From Flavobacteriales bacterium (GTDB lineage Bacteria > Bacteroidota > Bacteroidia > Flavobacteriales > Flavobacteriaceae): a DNA stretch of 64,000 bases. Shown piece after piece: positions 1 through 8,119 of the stretch. The stretch is taken from NCBI GenBank assembly GCA_018335925.1, contig JAGXRF010000080.1, positions 62,001 through 126,000 on the forward strand, written 5' to 3'. Position 1 is the first letter of the stretch. Each line of letters begins with the position of its first letter. Under the pieces are notes generated by a model. It searched no databases. It was not told the origin of the DNA and saw nothing but the letters and a program-made list of their open reading frames with translations. Position numbers and translations under genes: made by a program.

Positions 1-1
1 C

Positions 2-1894
2 ATCAACGGACGCGTTTCGGGAATCACAGGAATTGACCGGTCCGCTCAGTTGGATCGGATTTCTGCCAGCAGCATCGAGCGGATCGAAATCATCAACAAC
101 CCTTCGGCAAAATACGATGCCGATGCGGAGGGAGGAGTCATCAATATCATTCTGAAAAAGAATGTGGACCAAGGTACCAACGGTGCATTTGCTGTGGGTG
201 CAGGAGTTGGAGATCGCTATCGCCTAAATCTCTCAGCTTTACTAAACCACAAAACAAACAAGTGGAACTTCGGATTAGCCTACGACAACTGGTACACCAC
301 CCGAACCCGAAGTGTAAAGGGCGACCGGATCAATTATGAGCTACCGGACGACTACTACCTCACCCAACGGCGGTTTGACGAGCGGCTGATTTTCTACCAA
401 AACGCCAAGGTGACCGTGGATCATGAGGTCAACGATAAAAACACCCTCAGCATGGAAGCTTTGTGGGCTTTCCCCGGTGAAGACAACAAGGAAACACTTG
501 TAAATAACTCTCAAACATCTGAAGGGGATTTTTCCAGCAGAAGTCAACGCTATTCCAATGAGATCAGGAGGAGTCGCGCCTTGGATTTTTCCTTGCGCTA
601 TTCCAAACGCTTTGATGATCCCGACAGGTCACTTCTTTTCAGCCTTAGCAACACCTTCGGAAACGACAAAGAAAACACCGACATCTCCACGCAGTCCTTA
701 ACGGAACAAAATGATCCGCAAGGGGACCTGTACCTTCAGCGCACCCATGTGTATCAGAAGACCAACCTGTTCAACCTAGGCGGCGACTACGTCCATCCGC
801 TTGGGGGTAAAGGACAGATTGAAACCGGATACAAGGGGATTTTCCGTTACCTGAATGCGGACTATGAACGGGCCAATCAGGAAGATGGTGAGTTTGTGAT
901 CGATCCATTGAACACCAACGTCTTTGAATTCAGAGAACAAATTCATGCAATCTATGCCCAGTATTCCAGTTGGATTGGCTCCAAAAGTGACCCTCAATGG
1001 AAATACACCGCTGGACTCCGAGCCGAGCAAGTTTGGAATGACGGAGAGACACAGGATCAAAGCACGGATTTCCGAAATGACTATTTCAACCTTTTCCCAT
1101 CGGCAAGCCTCAGCTACTTTACCCCCAAACAGAACAGTGTGAAATTCAGCTACAGCCGAAGGATTAATCGCCCGGGATTGGGGCAGCTCAGTCCGTTTAC
1201 CGACATCACCGACTCCTTGAATCAGCGCTCAGGCAATCCCAACCTCCAACCTGAATTGATCCATTCGCTGGACCTCACCTACAACTACAACATTTCCCAG
1301 GTTTCCCTTTCTCTGAGCACCTTTTACCGAATCCGAAACAATGCCATTTTCCCCTTCACTATTTTGGATGAAAACGGAGTTGCTTTTACACAGCCTTTGA
1401 ATTTTGGCAAGGCCACCACCTATGGTGCGGAATTAATTGCCTCCTATAACCCATTTTCCTTCTGGAACATAAACTTCAGTTTCTCGGCGTTTGAGCAACT
1501 CATTGAGGAAGGTGAGTCCACTGATGAGTTATTGGTACAGCAGACCAGTTGGTACACCAAGCTGATCAATAATTTCACACTCTTCCCGGGCAGCAAGCTT
1601 CAAGTTATTGCAAATTACACGGCTCCCACTGCCATTCCTCAAGGCGAATCGGTAGCGGTTTATTTCATCGATCTTGGCTTCCAGCAGAATATTTGGAAGG
1701 GAAAAGGTCGGCTTGGACTTACCGTCACGGATATCTTCGACACCCAGGAATATGGATTCATCACTTCGGACGAAAACTTTGACTTTAGCCGGGTCTTTAA
1801 GCTGGATACCAGAGCGATCATGCTGACTTTCGGCTATACGTTTGGGAGCTCCTTCCGGGAAAAGTTAATGGAGAACAGGTTCAAGAATGATTGA
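2..1894 (+). CDS. TonB-dependent receptor / outer membrane beta-barrel protein, 5'-truncated by window edge
   Basis: This is the C-terminal part of an outer-membrane receptor of the OMP_b-brl_3 type. The frame is open from base 2, so the gene begins outside the window. An internal TTG at base 50 is not a credible start, because plug-domain sequence (INGRVSGITG) is readable before it. The motifs IERIEIINNPSAKYDAD and GGVINIILKK mark the end of the plug domain. The rest is alternating aromatic/polar beta-strand sequence typical of a 22-strand barrel, with YSRRINRPG as a family-typical strand. The substrate cannot be deduced. The family usually has a carboxypeptidase-regulatory-like domain at the missing N-terminus. 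About 240 bp without a gene follow. Confidence 0.9.
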   Translation: MNGRVSGITGIDRSAQLDRISASSIERIEIINNPSAKYDADAEGGVINIILKKNVDQGTNGAFAVGAGVGDRYRLNLSALLNHKTNKWNFGLAYDNWYTTRTRSVKGDRINYELPDDYYLTQRRFDERLIFYQNAKVTVDHEVNDKNTLSMEALWAFPGEDNKETLVNNSQTSEGDFSSRSQRYSNEIRRSRALDFSLRYSKRFDDPDRSLLFSLSNTFGNDKENTDISTQSLTEQNDPQGDLYLQRTHVYQKTNLFNLGGDYVHPLGGKGQIETGYKGIFRYLNADYERANQEDGEFVIDPLNTNVFEFREQIHAIYAQYSSWIGSKSDPQWKYTAGLRAEQVWNDGETQDQSTDFRNDYFNLFPSASLSYFTPKQNSVKFSYSRRINRPGLGQLSPFTDITDSLNQRSGNPNLQPELIHSLDLTYNYNISQVSLSLSTFYRIRNNAIFPFTILDENGVAFTQPLNFGKATTYGAELIASYNPFSFWNINFSFSAFEQLIEEGESTDELLVQQTSWYTKLINNFTLFPGSKLQVIANYTAPTAIPQGESVAVYFIDLGFQQNIWKGKGRLGLTVTDIFDTQEYGFITSDENFDFSRVFKLDTRAIMLTFGYTFGSSFREKLMENRFKND

Positions 1895-2138
1895 AGAAAA
1901 CAGAAGTACACTCCTTTGTTTTGGTTAGGACTCTCTAATATCTTCTTACTAAATCAAACCCTGAATTACAATCACAGGTCAGATGAATAGCATCAAGAAA
2001 ATTTCAAGAAAAGTGTTCGATTTTTGATTCTTTCTAATCGGATCGGAAAGAGAAAGTTTTCACTCATTTTTTTTCTTGTCGTACGGCTGACAAATGGGAA
2101 TTCAGAATGTGGGGATGTTGTGATCAAATTCCCCGTTT

Positions 2139-3077
2139 ATGTCAAGGATTAGAAATTTCGGCTATGCTGGATGGTTATTGATTTTAGTGCCTTCCTGTAT
2201 TGGGACAGACTTTCAGGATGATCCTGCAGTAGATCCAAAAATCGAATTGGAATCCGAACAAATCGGGTTGAAAATTGAGGAGCAAATTCAGCTCTCTCCC
2301 AGATATTTCAATGAATTTGGTCAGGAAGAACAGGTTTTTTTTAATTATTCCAGCTCGAATCCAAATTTGGTTTCGGTTAATTCAGCTGGATTGGTGACGG
2401 CCAAATCCCCCGGAACAGGCTTTGTGCAAATTCGGTTTGGAGAAAAGGCCATGAAATCACTTCAAATTAATGTGGTCAGCGATCCAAATGAAGTGGCAGT
2501 GGTCAAAGTTTCAGCTGAAAAAAGGACCCTTTTTCCCGGTCAAAAAACACAGATGGAAATCAGCATTCAAAATCTGAGCGGACAAAATCTGTCCGGAAAA
2601 ACCATTCAGTGGTTTTCCGAAAACGAAACCATAGCCACTGTTGATCAAAATGGATTGGTCACTGCAATGAAGTTTGGAAAAACAGATATCCATGCAAAAG
2701 TGTCAGGAGTTAAAAGTAATCCGGTTACTGTCTCAGTAGCAGTACAGCAACTTTCCGGAATTTTCGTGCCGGCTGGTGGATACAGGGCCAAAGGAATGGC
2801 TTTTCTAAACCAGGAAAATGAAAAATTGATTCTGAGGTTAAGCCAGGATTTTGAAACCAGTTTTGCCCTTGGAACTTTTGTTTACCTGGCCAATTCGACC
2901 AACGGACAGGAAATCCGTGCCTCGGGTTTGGAAATCGCTGAAATCAGAGCAAACGGCCCTCACACCTTTGACATTACCGCAAAGCATCCGGAGGTTCAGA
3001 TTACTGACTACAAATATGTGATCATCTTTTGTAAGCCCGCCGGAGTCACCTTTGGTTTTGCTGAAATGAAGAATTGA
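2139..3077 (+). CDS. Lipoprotein with two Ig-like (BIG2) domains and a C-terminal DM13-like domain
   Basis: The first residues form a hydrophobic signal ending in a lipobox (LVPSC, Cys about residue 20), so this is probably a lipidated envelope protein. Two bacterial Ig-like BIG2 units follow (about 35-120 and 122-200), each with the VSVNSAGLVTAKSPG / IATVDQNGLVTAMKFG signature. The last ~110 residues (LSGIFVPAGG, then YKYVIIFCKPAGVTFGFAEM) resemble DM13, a domain proposed to act in extracytoplasmic redox or metal chemistry, with its conserved Cys present. The next gene starts 1 nt after the stop, so the two are probably co-transcribed. BIG2 is clear; DM13 is inferred from the C-terminal pattern. 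The precise function is unknown. Confidence 0.75.
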   Translation: MSRIRNFGYAGWLLILVPSCIGTDFQDDPAVDPKIELESEQIGLKIEEQIQLSPRYFNEFGQEEQVFFNYSSSNPNLVSVNSAGLVTAKSPGTGFVQIRFGEKAMKSLQINVVSDPNEVAVVKVSAEKRTLFPGQKTQMEISIQNLSGQNLSGKTIQWFSENETIATVDQNGLVTAMKFGKTDIHAKVSGVKSNPVTVSVAVQQLSGIFVPAGGYRAKGMAFLNQENEKLILRLSQDFETSFALGTFVYLANSTNGQEIRASGLEIAEIRANGPHTFDITAKHPEVQITDYKYVIIFCKPAGVTFGFAEMKN

Positions 3078-3078
3078 A

Positions 3079-3927
3079 ATGAAAATCTTGCTGTTTACCT
3101 CTATTCTTTTTCTCCTGACTGGAAATGGATTTTGTCAGGGCTGGTCTCAAAAGCAGGGAGAAGGTTATTTCAAACTCGGAGCCAACGGAATCTTGGCTGA
3201 CTCTTATTTTTCTCCTGATGGCAGTAGTATTCCAATCACCACTACTGGAATCTACAGCATCGGATTTTATGGAGAATACGGGTTTAACTCCAGATTTACC
3301 GGTATCGTTAACTTCCCGTTTTGGGTTACCAATACCCTCAATGAAGTGAAGTTTCTTCCCAGCGGTAATGTTATCCCAGGTGATTCATTTTCAGCGGTCG
3401 GGGATATTGATTTGGGAATAAAATATGGTTGGTTTCAAACCAAGCCGGTTGTGGTGGCTACATCCCTGATTTTTGGGATTCCAACAGGAAAAACAGGTGG
3501 TGGTGAATCCGGGATTCTACAGACCGGAGACTCGGAATTTAACCAGATGTTCCGAACTGATGTCAGTTTCTCTCTGCCGGTTTCAATTTACTTCTCGGCT
3601 TTTGGAGCCTTTAACAACAGAACCCGGGACTTCTCGGATGAGATCAGATACGGATTTGATCTGGGTTATTACAAAAAGAAAATTTTGGTGGCCTTTCACC
3701 TCAACGCCATTCAATCCTTACAGAATGGCAATGCGGAAAATGTGAATAACGGGATCTTTTCCAACAACCTGGAATACTTACTTCCTTCTCTCGAAGTCGG
3801 TTGGTTTTTCCCAAACAATTTTGGGATTTCAGTCTATGCAAACCATGTTCTGAAGGGCCAAAATGTCCTGGATGCACCCGGTTTTGGAGCAGGAATTTTC
3901 TATCAACTTAAAAATACACTCAAATAA
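3079..3927 (+). CDS. Outer-membrane channel-like protein (transporter/MetA-like family)
   Basis: The 282-residue protein begins with a clear signal peptide (MKILLFTSILFLLTGNGFCQ) and continues as amphipathic beta-strands (YFKLGANGI, GIYSIGFYGEYGF, FGISVYANHVL), ending in FYQLKNTLK. This matches small outer-membrane beta-barrels annotated as transporter or phenol-degradation MetA-like. The motif IFGIPTGKTGG is typical of that group, where a loop follows a strand. It starts 1 nt after the DM13 lipoprotein and 8 nt before the YHS gene, so the three probably form one transcription unit. The substrate is not evident; the barrel assignment rests on strand pattern only. Confidence 0.65.
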   Translation: MKILLFTSILFLLTGNGFCQGWSQKQGEGYFKLGANGILADSYFSPDGSSIPITTTGIYSIGFYGEYGFNSRFTGIVNFPFWVTNTLNEVKFLPSGNVIPGDSFSAVGDIDLGIKYGWFQTKPVVVATSLIFGIPTGKTGGGESGILQTGDSEFNQMFRTDVSFSLPVSIYFSAFGAFNNRTRDFSDEIRYGFDLGYYKKKILVAFHLNAIQSLQNGNAENVNNGIFSNNLEYLLPSLEVGWFFPNNFGISVYANHVLKGQNVLDAPGFGAGIFYQLKNTLK

Positions 3928-3935
3928 ATTTACCA

Positions 3936-4373
3936 ATGAAAACCCTCCTTTTCTTAATTCTTGCTCTGACTTTTCAGAGCCTTGCTTTTGGCCAAAAATC
4001 CGAAGTGTTTGTGGCTGATGGAAAGGCCATAGCAGGCTATGATCCCGTTGCATATTTTACAGAGAAAAAGCCGGTAATGGGTAAACCGGAATTCAAACTG
4101 GAATACCAGGGGGCTAGTTGGTATTTTTCCTCTGAAGCCAACAAAAAACTGTTTCAAGCTAATCCCAATACTTACGCACCTCAGTATGGAGGCTATTGTG
4201 CATTTGGGGCGGCCGGGGGATATAAAGCCAAAATTTCTCCCGATGCATGGGCTGTGGTGAATAATAAACTTTACCTAAATTATAATCAAAATGTCCAAAA
4301 GGATTGGCTTAAAGACCAGGATGAATTGATCAAAAAAGCTGACCGCAATTGGCCGGCTATTAAAAATAAGTAA
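3936..4373 (+). CDS. Secreted YHS domain protein
   Basis: A signal peptide (about residues 1-19, ending AFGQ) precedes a complete YHS domain: GYDPVAYFTE, SWYFSSEANKKLFQANP and YGGYCAFGAA. YHS domains occur in metal- and heme-related proteins such as copper ATPases and are usually short Cys-containing modules. Here a single Cys sits in GGYCAFG. At 145 residues the protein is the normal length for stand-alone periplasmic YHS proteins. It lies between the barrel gene and the ATP-grasp gene, with 3 nt before the latter. A role in metal or redox handling with the DM13 lipoprotein is inference from context. Confidence 0.85.
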   Translation: MKTLLFLILALTFQSLAFGQKSEVFVADGKAIAGYDPVAYFTEKKPVMGKPEFKLEYQGASWYFSSEANKKLFQANPNTYAPQYGGYCAFGAAGGYKAKISPDAWAVVNNKLYLNYNQNVQKDWLKDQDELIKKADRNWPAIKNK

Positions 4374-4376
4374 ACC

Positions 4377-5462
4377 ATGCTCGATCAACCGGAAATCGAA
4401 ATTCCGATAGAGTCCTTCTCATCCGGGGCCAAACATGCCCCGGATCTTACCGCATTGACAAATACCTTCGAGTTTTGGCCAGCCTGGACCATCCATCTTC
4501 CAATGGTTTTGTTGGGAATTTATCAGGGATTCCGTCTGGGAAACCTGAATTTTTTTCCGGCCGTAAATCCCGGAATGACCAACGGTGGGCTGTTCAATTA
4601 TTCCAAATATGATTCGCTTTCCAATTTTTCCAAGGAAAATATCCCTGCGGGTATTTTAAGCAATCCTCCCCATCACCTGGATCAGTTGTTAACCCAAGCC
4701 CATGAAAAGAGAATTGGATTTCCGTTTATTTTGAAACCCGATATAGGAGAAAGGGGGCGCGGGGTGAGTTTGATTTCAAATCAGCAAGCAGCTGAAAATT
4801 ATTTGAAGACTTTCCGAAATGAAGCAGTAATTCTGCAGGAGTTTGTCTCGAAAAAAGAGGAATACGGGATTTTTATTCTGAAAAATCCCAAAACAGGGGA
4901 AATTAAAATCCCCTCCATCACCCAAAAAATTCCCCTGCAAGTCCTGGGGAACGGGTTGGATTCTGTTGAAAAGCTTGTCCAAAAACACCCCAGAGCAAAA
5001 CGGTACATTCAGGAAATCCCGAAGGACTTAATGTCCTTTGTTCCTGAGCCCAACCGAATTTTTCAGCTTAGCATCAAAGGAAACCATTGTAAAGGAGCTG
5101 TTTTTGTGGATCGGTCTGAACTCATTACGCCGGAAGTTATTTCCTCCTTTGCGAAGATCTGCCAACCTTTTCAACACTTTTTCTATGGGAGACTGGATAT
5201 TAAAGTGAATTCCTCCGCTGAACTTGTTGATCCTCATTTGGTTTCAATCCTGGAAGTTAATGGGGCCAATGCCGAACCTATCCATATCTATTCACCCGGA
5301 ATTTCTTATTTTAGATCACTGGGAATTCTTAGTAATTTCTTTTCACATATGGCTCAGATCGCCCGGTTCAATCTAAATTCCATTCACCCAAAACCAAGCC
5401 TTTCTGCCTTAAAATCAAGTTTCCAATCCTATTTGCATCTTAAAAAAAGCACACATGAGTGA
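4377..5462 (+). CDS. ATP-grasp domain protein (D-Ala-D-Ala-ligase-like fold)
   Basis: The central part carries ATP-grasp hallmarks: FPFILKPDIGERGRGVSLI (the lysine and glycine-rich loop), VILQEFVSKKEEYGI (hinge and second lysine segment) and near the C-terminus ILEVNGANAEPIHI, the Mg-binding Glu/Asn pair. These enzymes ligate a carboxylate to an amine or thiol with ATP. The N-terminal ~80 residues (FWPAWTIHLPMVLLGIYQGFRLG) are hydrophobic and aromatic, as in a family of uncharacterised bacterial ATP-grasp proteins. The substrate is unknown. The gene overlaps the following regulator by 8 nt, so translation is probably coupled. Confidence 0.7.
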   Translation: MLDQPEIEIPIESFSSGAKHAPDLTALTNTFEFWPAWTIHLPMVLLGIYQGFRLGNLNFFPAVNPGMTNGGLFNYSKYDSLSNFSKENIPAGILSNPPHHLDQLLTQAHEKRIGFPFILKPDIGERGRGVSLISNQQAAENYLKTFRNEAVILQEFVSKKEEYGIFILKNPKTGEIKIPSITQKIPLQVLGNGLDSVEKLVQKHPRAKRYIQEIPKDLMSFVPEPNRIFQLSIKGNHCKGAVFVDRSELITPEVISSFAKICQPFQHFFYGRLDIKVNSSAELVDPHLVSILEVNGANAEPIHIYSPGISYFRSLGILSNFFSHMAQIARFNLNSIHPKPSLSALKSSFQSYLHLKKSTHE

Positions 5463-6135
5463 TGAGGTGAAATTTTGGCATCTTAGAAACCACCAGCTTT
5501 TTTGGGTTCTTAACAACTCTCAAGTCCGGCAACTTTGCATCATCACCAATTTTAAACGGGCTCAAAAAGGAGAATTGATTGATTTTGGAGAAAAGGAAAA
5601 CTCCAGGATTTATCTACTCAAAAAGGGTAATCTCAAACTGGTCCAAGTTGACGAGAAAGGAAATGAACTCATCGTGGACATCATTCAGCAAGGGGAATTA
5701 TTTGGATCACTAACGCTGGACAGGGAGGATCGTGAGTATGAGTATGCACAGGTTTTGACAGACCGAGTTGTCCTTTGCAGCTTTAATGTGTCAGATTTTG
5801 AACGGCTCTTGGCAGAATATCCGACTTTGGCCATTTCCTATACCAAGTTGGTTGGCTTCCGACTTAAGCGCGTTAAAAACAGGTATTCCAACCTTTTTTT
5901 TAAAAATACCAGAGAGCGGTTGATTGCATTCCTGAATGACTGGGCAAATCGGGAAGGTAGATTCAACGGTATGGAAGTAAGTCTTGATAACTTTCTTACC
6001 CAAAAGGAAATATCCCAAATCATCTGCAGCTCCCGCCAAACTACTACCCAGATATTCAACGAATGGGAACAAAAGGGTTTGATTAGCTACACACGAAAAG
6101 AAATTCTGATCAAAAATCTGAAAGCATTGGTCTAA
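5455..6135 (+). CDS. Crp/Fnr-family transcriptional regulator
   Basis: This 226-residue protein has an N-terminal cyclic-nucleotide-binding-like beta-roll (about 20-135; YLLKKGNLKLVQVDEKGNELIV, then QGELFGSLTL). A long dimerisation helix follows, then a C-terminal winged helix (about 165-226; TQKEISQIICSSRQTTTQIFNEWEQKGLI). No Cys cluster of the FNR iron-sulfur type is visible at the N-terminus. The start overlaps the ATP-grasp stop by 8 nt. Lying at the end of the DM13/YHS/ATP-grasp run, it may control that run, but no operator was identified. The effector ligand is unknown. Confidence 0.9.
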   Translation: MSDEVKFWHLRNHQLFWVLNNSQVRQLCIITNFKRAQKGELIDFGEKENSRIYLLKKGNLKLVQVDEKGNELIVDIIQQGELFGSLTLDREDREYEYAQVLTDRVVLCSFNVSDFERLLAEYPTLAISYTKLVGFRLKRVKNRYSNLFFKNTRERLIAFLNDWANREGRFNGMEVSLDNFLTQKEISQIICSSRQTTTQIFNEWEQKGLISYTRKEILIKNLKALV

Positions 6136-6214
6136 ATCTTCAGGGAATGTAAGTTTTCCGACAATTAAATACTCCCTTTTCAAGCATCTTCAGGATTAAT
6201 AACCAATCCATAAG

Positions 6215-6649
6215 ATGATGTTACAAGGACCCGGGTTTCCCTCAAATTCTTTAATTTCTGTCAAATACCTCAGTTGGGGCCTCAGAATCCTTGCTTCGTT
6301 AATTCTTCTCCAGTCTCTGATCTACAAGTTTGGAGGGCATCCTGATTCCATTCTATTGTTCACTAAACTTGGGGTCGAACCCCTTGGTCGGCTAGGTTTA
6401 GGTATTATAGAATTGGTAGTTGCAATTCTGATACTTTATCCAAAAACCACACTTCTTGGTGGGATTTTGGGTGTATTTATTATGGCTGGCGCATTGTTTA
6501 CTCATTTTTTTCTCATAGGGATTATCTTTAATAATGACGGAGGCAAGCTATTTGGCCTGGCTGTAATCTGCTTTTTATCCTGTATAGGACAAGTAATCAT
6601 TCTGAAGAACCAATTGATCAGTTATATAAAAAATCGATATGTTATCTGA
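6215..6649 (+). CDS. DoxX-like integral membrane protein
   Basis: This 144-residue protein has four predicted membrane helices: ILASLILLQSLIYKFGG, LGLGIIELVVAILILYP, LLGGILGVFIMAGALFTHFFLIG and LFGLAVICFLSCIGQVIIL. The pattern and the small loop after helix 1 (FGGHPDSILLFTKLG) match DoxX-family proteins, which are often linked to redox metabolism; most are uncharacterised. The ATG at 6215 has an ATG immediately in front (TG-ATG-ATG), so the start could be off by one codon. The 3' end overlaps the DinB gene by 11 nt, indicating co-translation. Confidence 0.75.
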   Translation: MMLQGPGFPSNSLISVKYLSWGLRILASLILLQSLIYKFGGHPDSILLFTKLGVEPLGRLGLGIIELVVAILILYPKTTLLGGILGVFIMAGALFTHFFLIGIIFNNDGGKLFGLAVICFLSCIGQVIILKNQLISYIKNRYVI

Positions 6650-7130
6650 TGCCTGCTCCCAACAACTCGAAGAACTTGCAGAGCTCCTACTTCAACTTTC
6701 ACCGGAAGATTATTCAGGAATTTCGCCGGTATTTAAAAGCTCATCCATTGGCCAGCATGTCAGGCATATTTTGGAGTTTTTTGAATGCCTGATATCCCAA
6801 TACGATCAAGGGGAAATAAACTATGATCTCCGAAGGAGGGATCTGAGACTCGAAGCAGATCCCTATTTTGCGTTGGAAAAAATCCGGGAGCTTCAAACCA
6901 TAAACCACATCCCAGACAAGGAGTTGAGTATTCTCCAAGATCATTTCCCAAATTCCCAGCCTGTTAAAACCAGCTTTTACAGGGAGTTGCTGTATAATTT
7001 GGAGCATTGTGTCCATCACCAGGCCTTGATTCGGCTGGCTTGTCTGTCCATTCCACAGGTAAGAATTTCTGAAAATTTCGGGGTTGCAAGATCAACCCTG
7101 ACTTTCATCTCCAAAAAGGCGGAGAATTAA
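6639..7130 (+). CDS. DinB-family protein
   Basis: The 163-residue protein has the DinB/YfiT four-helix arrangement, with histidines spaced as in a metal site: SSIGQHVRHILEF (about residue 50) and YNLEHCVHHQALIRL (about residue 128). DinB-like proteins bind a divalent metal with three His and often act as thiol-dependent transferases, or have unknown roles. It overlaps the upstream DoxX-like gene by 11 nt. A specific substrate cannot be deduced. The minus-strand dehydrogenase remnant begins immediately after the stop codon. Confidence 0.8.
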   Translation: MLSDACSQQLEELAELLLQLSPEDYSGISPVFKSSSIGQHVRHILEFFECLISQYDQGEINYDLRRRDLRLEADPYFALEKIRELQTINHIPDKELSILQDHFPNSQPVKTSFYRELLYNLEHCVHHQALIRLACLSIPQVRISENFGVARSTLTFISKKAEN

Positions 7131-7276
7131 ATACGGTTTGCTTGTCTGAATCGGTTGAACTTAACTTCAGAAGCTTTATTCCGGCCTACCAGCACTACAT
7201 CAAATCCATTTTTACCATACTCCAATGCCAAAGCTTTTCCTATTCCTGACCTCAGGCACCAAACGATAATATTTGT
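7131..7276 (-). pseudogene. Fragment of a short-chain dehydrogenase/reductase
   Basis: Read on the minus strand, one frame gives a continuous stretch with SGIGKALALEYGKNGFDVVLVGRN, the Rossmann start and second strand of SDR enzymes (usually TGASSGIGRALAL...). The leading TGAS is corrupted to WCLR, a TAA stands just upstream of the open frame, and the rest of the ~250-residue enzyme is missing. The similarity stops near 7133, where the DinB gene on the other strand ends. This is therefore a gene relic, not a small gene. It lies directly downstream of the minus-strand Crp/Fnr gene and may once have been its target. Confidence 0.6.
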
Positions 7277-7301
7277 TTAGACTTTGGAGGACCAATCCCG
7301 T

Positions 7302-7871
7302 TCAGCGCTCTTTTTTCAGACGACTGAGATGTACCGGGGTGATTCCAAGATAGGAGGCAATCATATGCTGGGGCACGCGCTGGTGGATTTGTGGAAAAAT
7401 GCTCTCCATCAGCTCATACCGCTCTTTAGGTGTTCGGGAATAGTAATTTTTGACCCTGTTGTCCTGATAGACAAAATAGAACTCAGCTACTTTTCGGCCG
7501 AATTTATCACCTTCTTTCATGGATTGGTATCCCCAATCAATTGCTTGGCGAGTCATGACCACTACCTCCAAAGGCTCCAAAGCTTGAAGCGTATACATGG
7601 CGGGTTGTTGTAACAAAAAGTTGGAGTAATCGGCTACAAATTGATTTTCAGATGCAAAATGGATCGTGTGTTCCACGCCTTTTGAATCGGTAACCACTAC
7701 CCGCAAAAGTCCTTTTGAAATAAAAAACACTTCCTGTGGGACTTTTCCAGGTTGGCTGAGGAAATCGTTTTTTCGGAATTTCTGAAAAGAGCAAAGGGAA
7801 ATAAGCTGATCCAACTCCTGTTGATCGGTTTGGATCAGGCTTAGAATTGCATTTTTGAATGAATCGAACAT
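7302..7871 (-). CDS. Crp/Fnr-family transcriptional regulator (cyclic nucleotide-binding domain)
   Basis: The 189-residue minus-strand protein has a CNB-type beta-roll (FRKNDFLSQPGKVPQEVFFISKGLLRVVV, then HTIHFASENQFVADYSNFL). It ends in a short helix-turn-helix (PQHMIASYLGITPVHLSRLKKER), as in many Bacteroidota Crp-type regulators of about 190 aa. It is divergent from the histidine kinase gene at 8120 with ~250 bp between. A decayed copy of its residues ~20-50 lies at 36317-36411, so the gene has been partly duplicated. The target is unknown; the neighbouring SDR relic is a candidate. Confidence 0.9.
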   Translation of the reverse strand: MFDSFKNAILSLIQTDQQELDQLISLCSFQKFRKNDFLSQPGKVPQEVFFISKGLLRVVVTDSKGVEHTIHFASENQFVADYSNFLLQQPAMYTLQALEPLEVVVMTRQAIDWGYQSMKEGDKFGRKVAEFYFVYQDNRVKNYYSRTPKERYELMESIFPQIHQRVPQHMIASYLGITPVHLSRLKKER

Positions 7872-8119
7872 GCCTGGTATAAAATTCTAAGCGATTGAAT
7901 TACTCAAAATTTATTCATTTTGATCCTTTGACCTTGCGCTCACTTAAATAGAGTATGGAAGTGGTTTACAAAAGATTACATCCTGAAATTTTTCTTCCTT
8001 GATTAGGGATAGTCCTTGGATAGATAACCTGAACTTTACAAAATTCTTAAAAATAGACCCTAAGAAAGCGCCATTCTAATTTCTTCTACCAGAAATAGTT
8101 GTATACTCCTTTTAATTTC

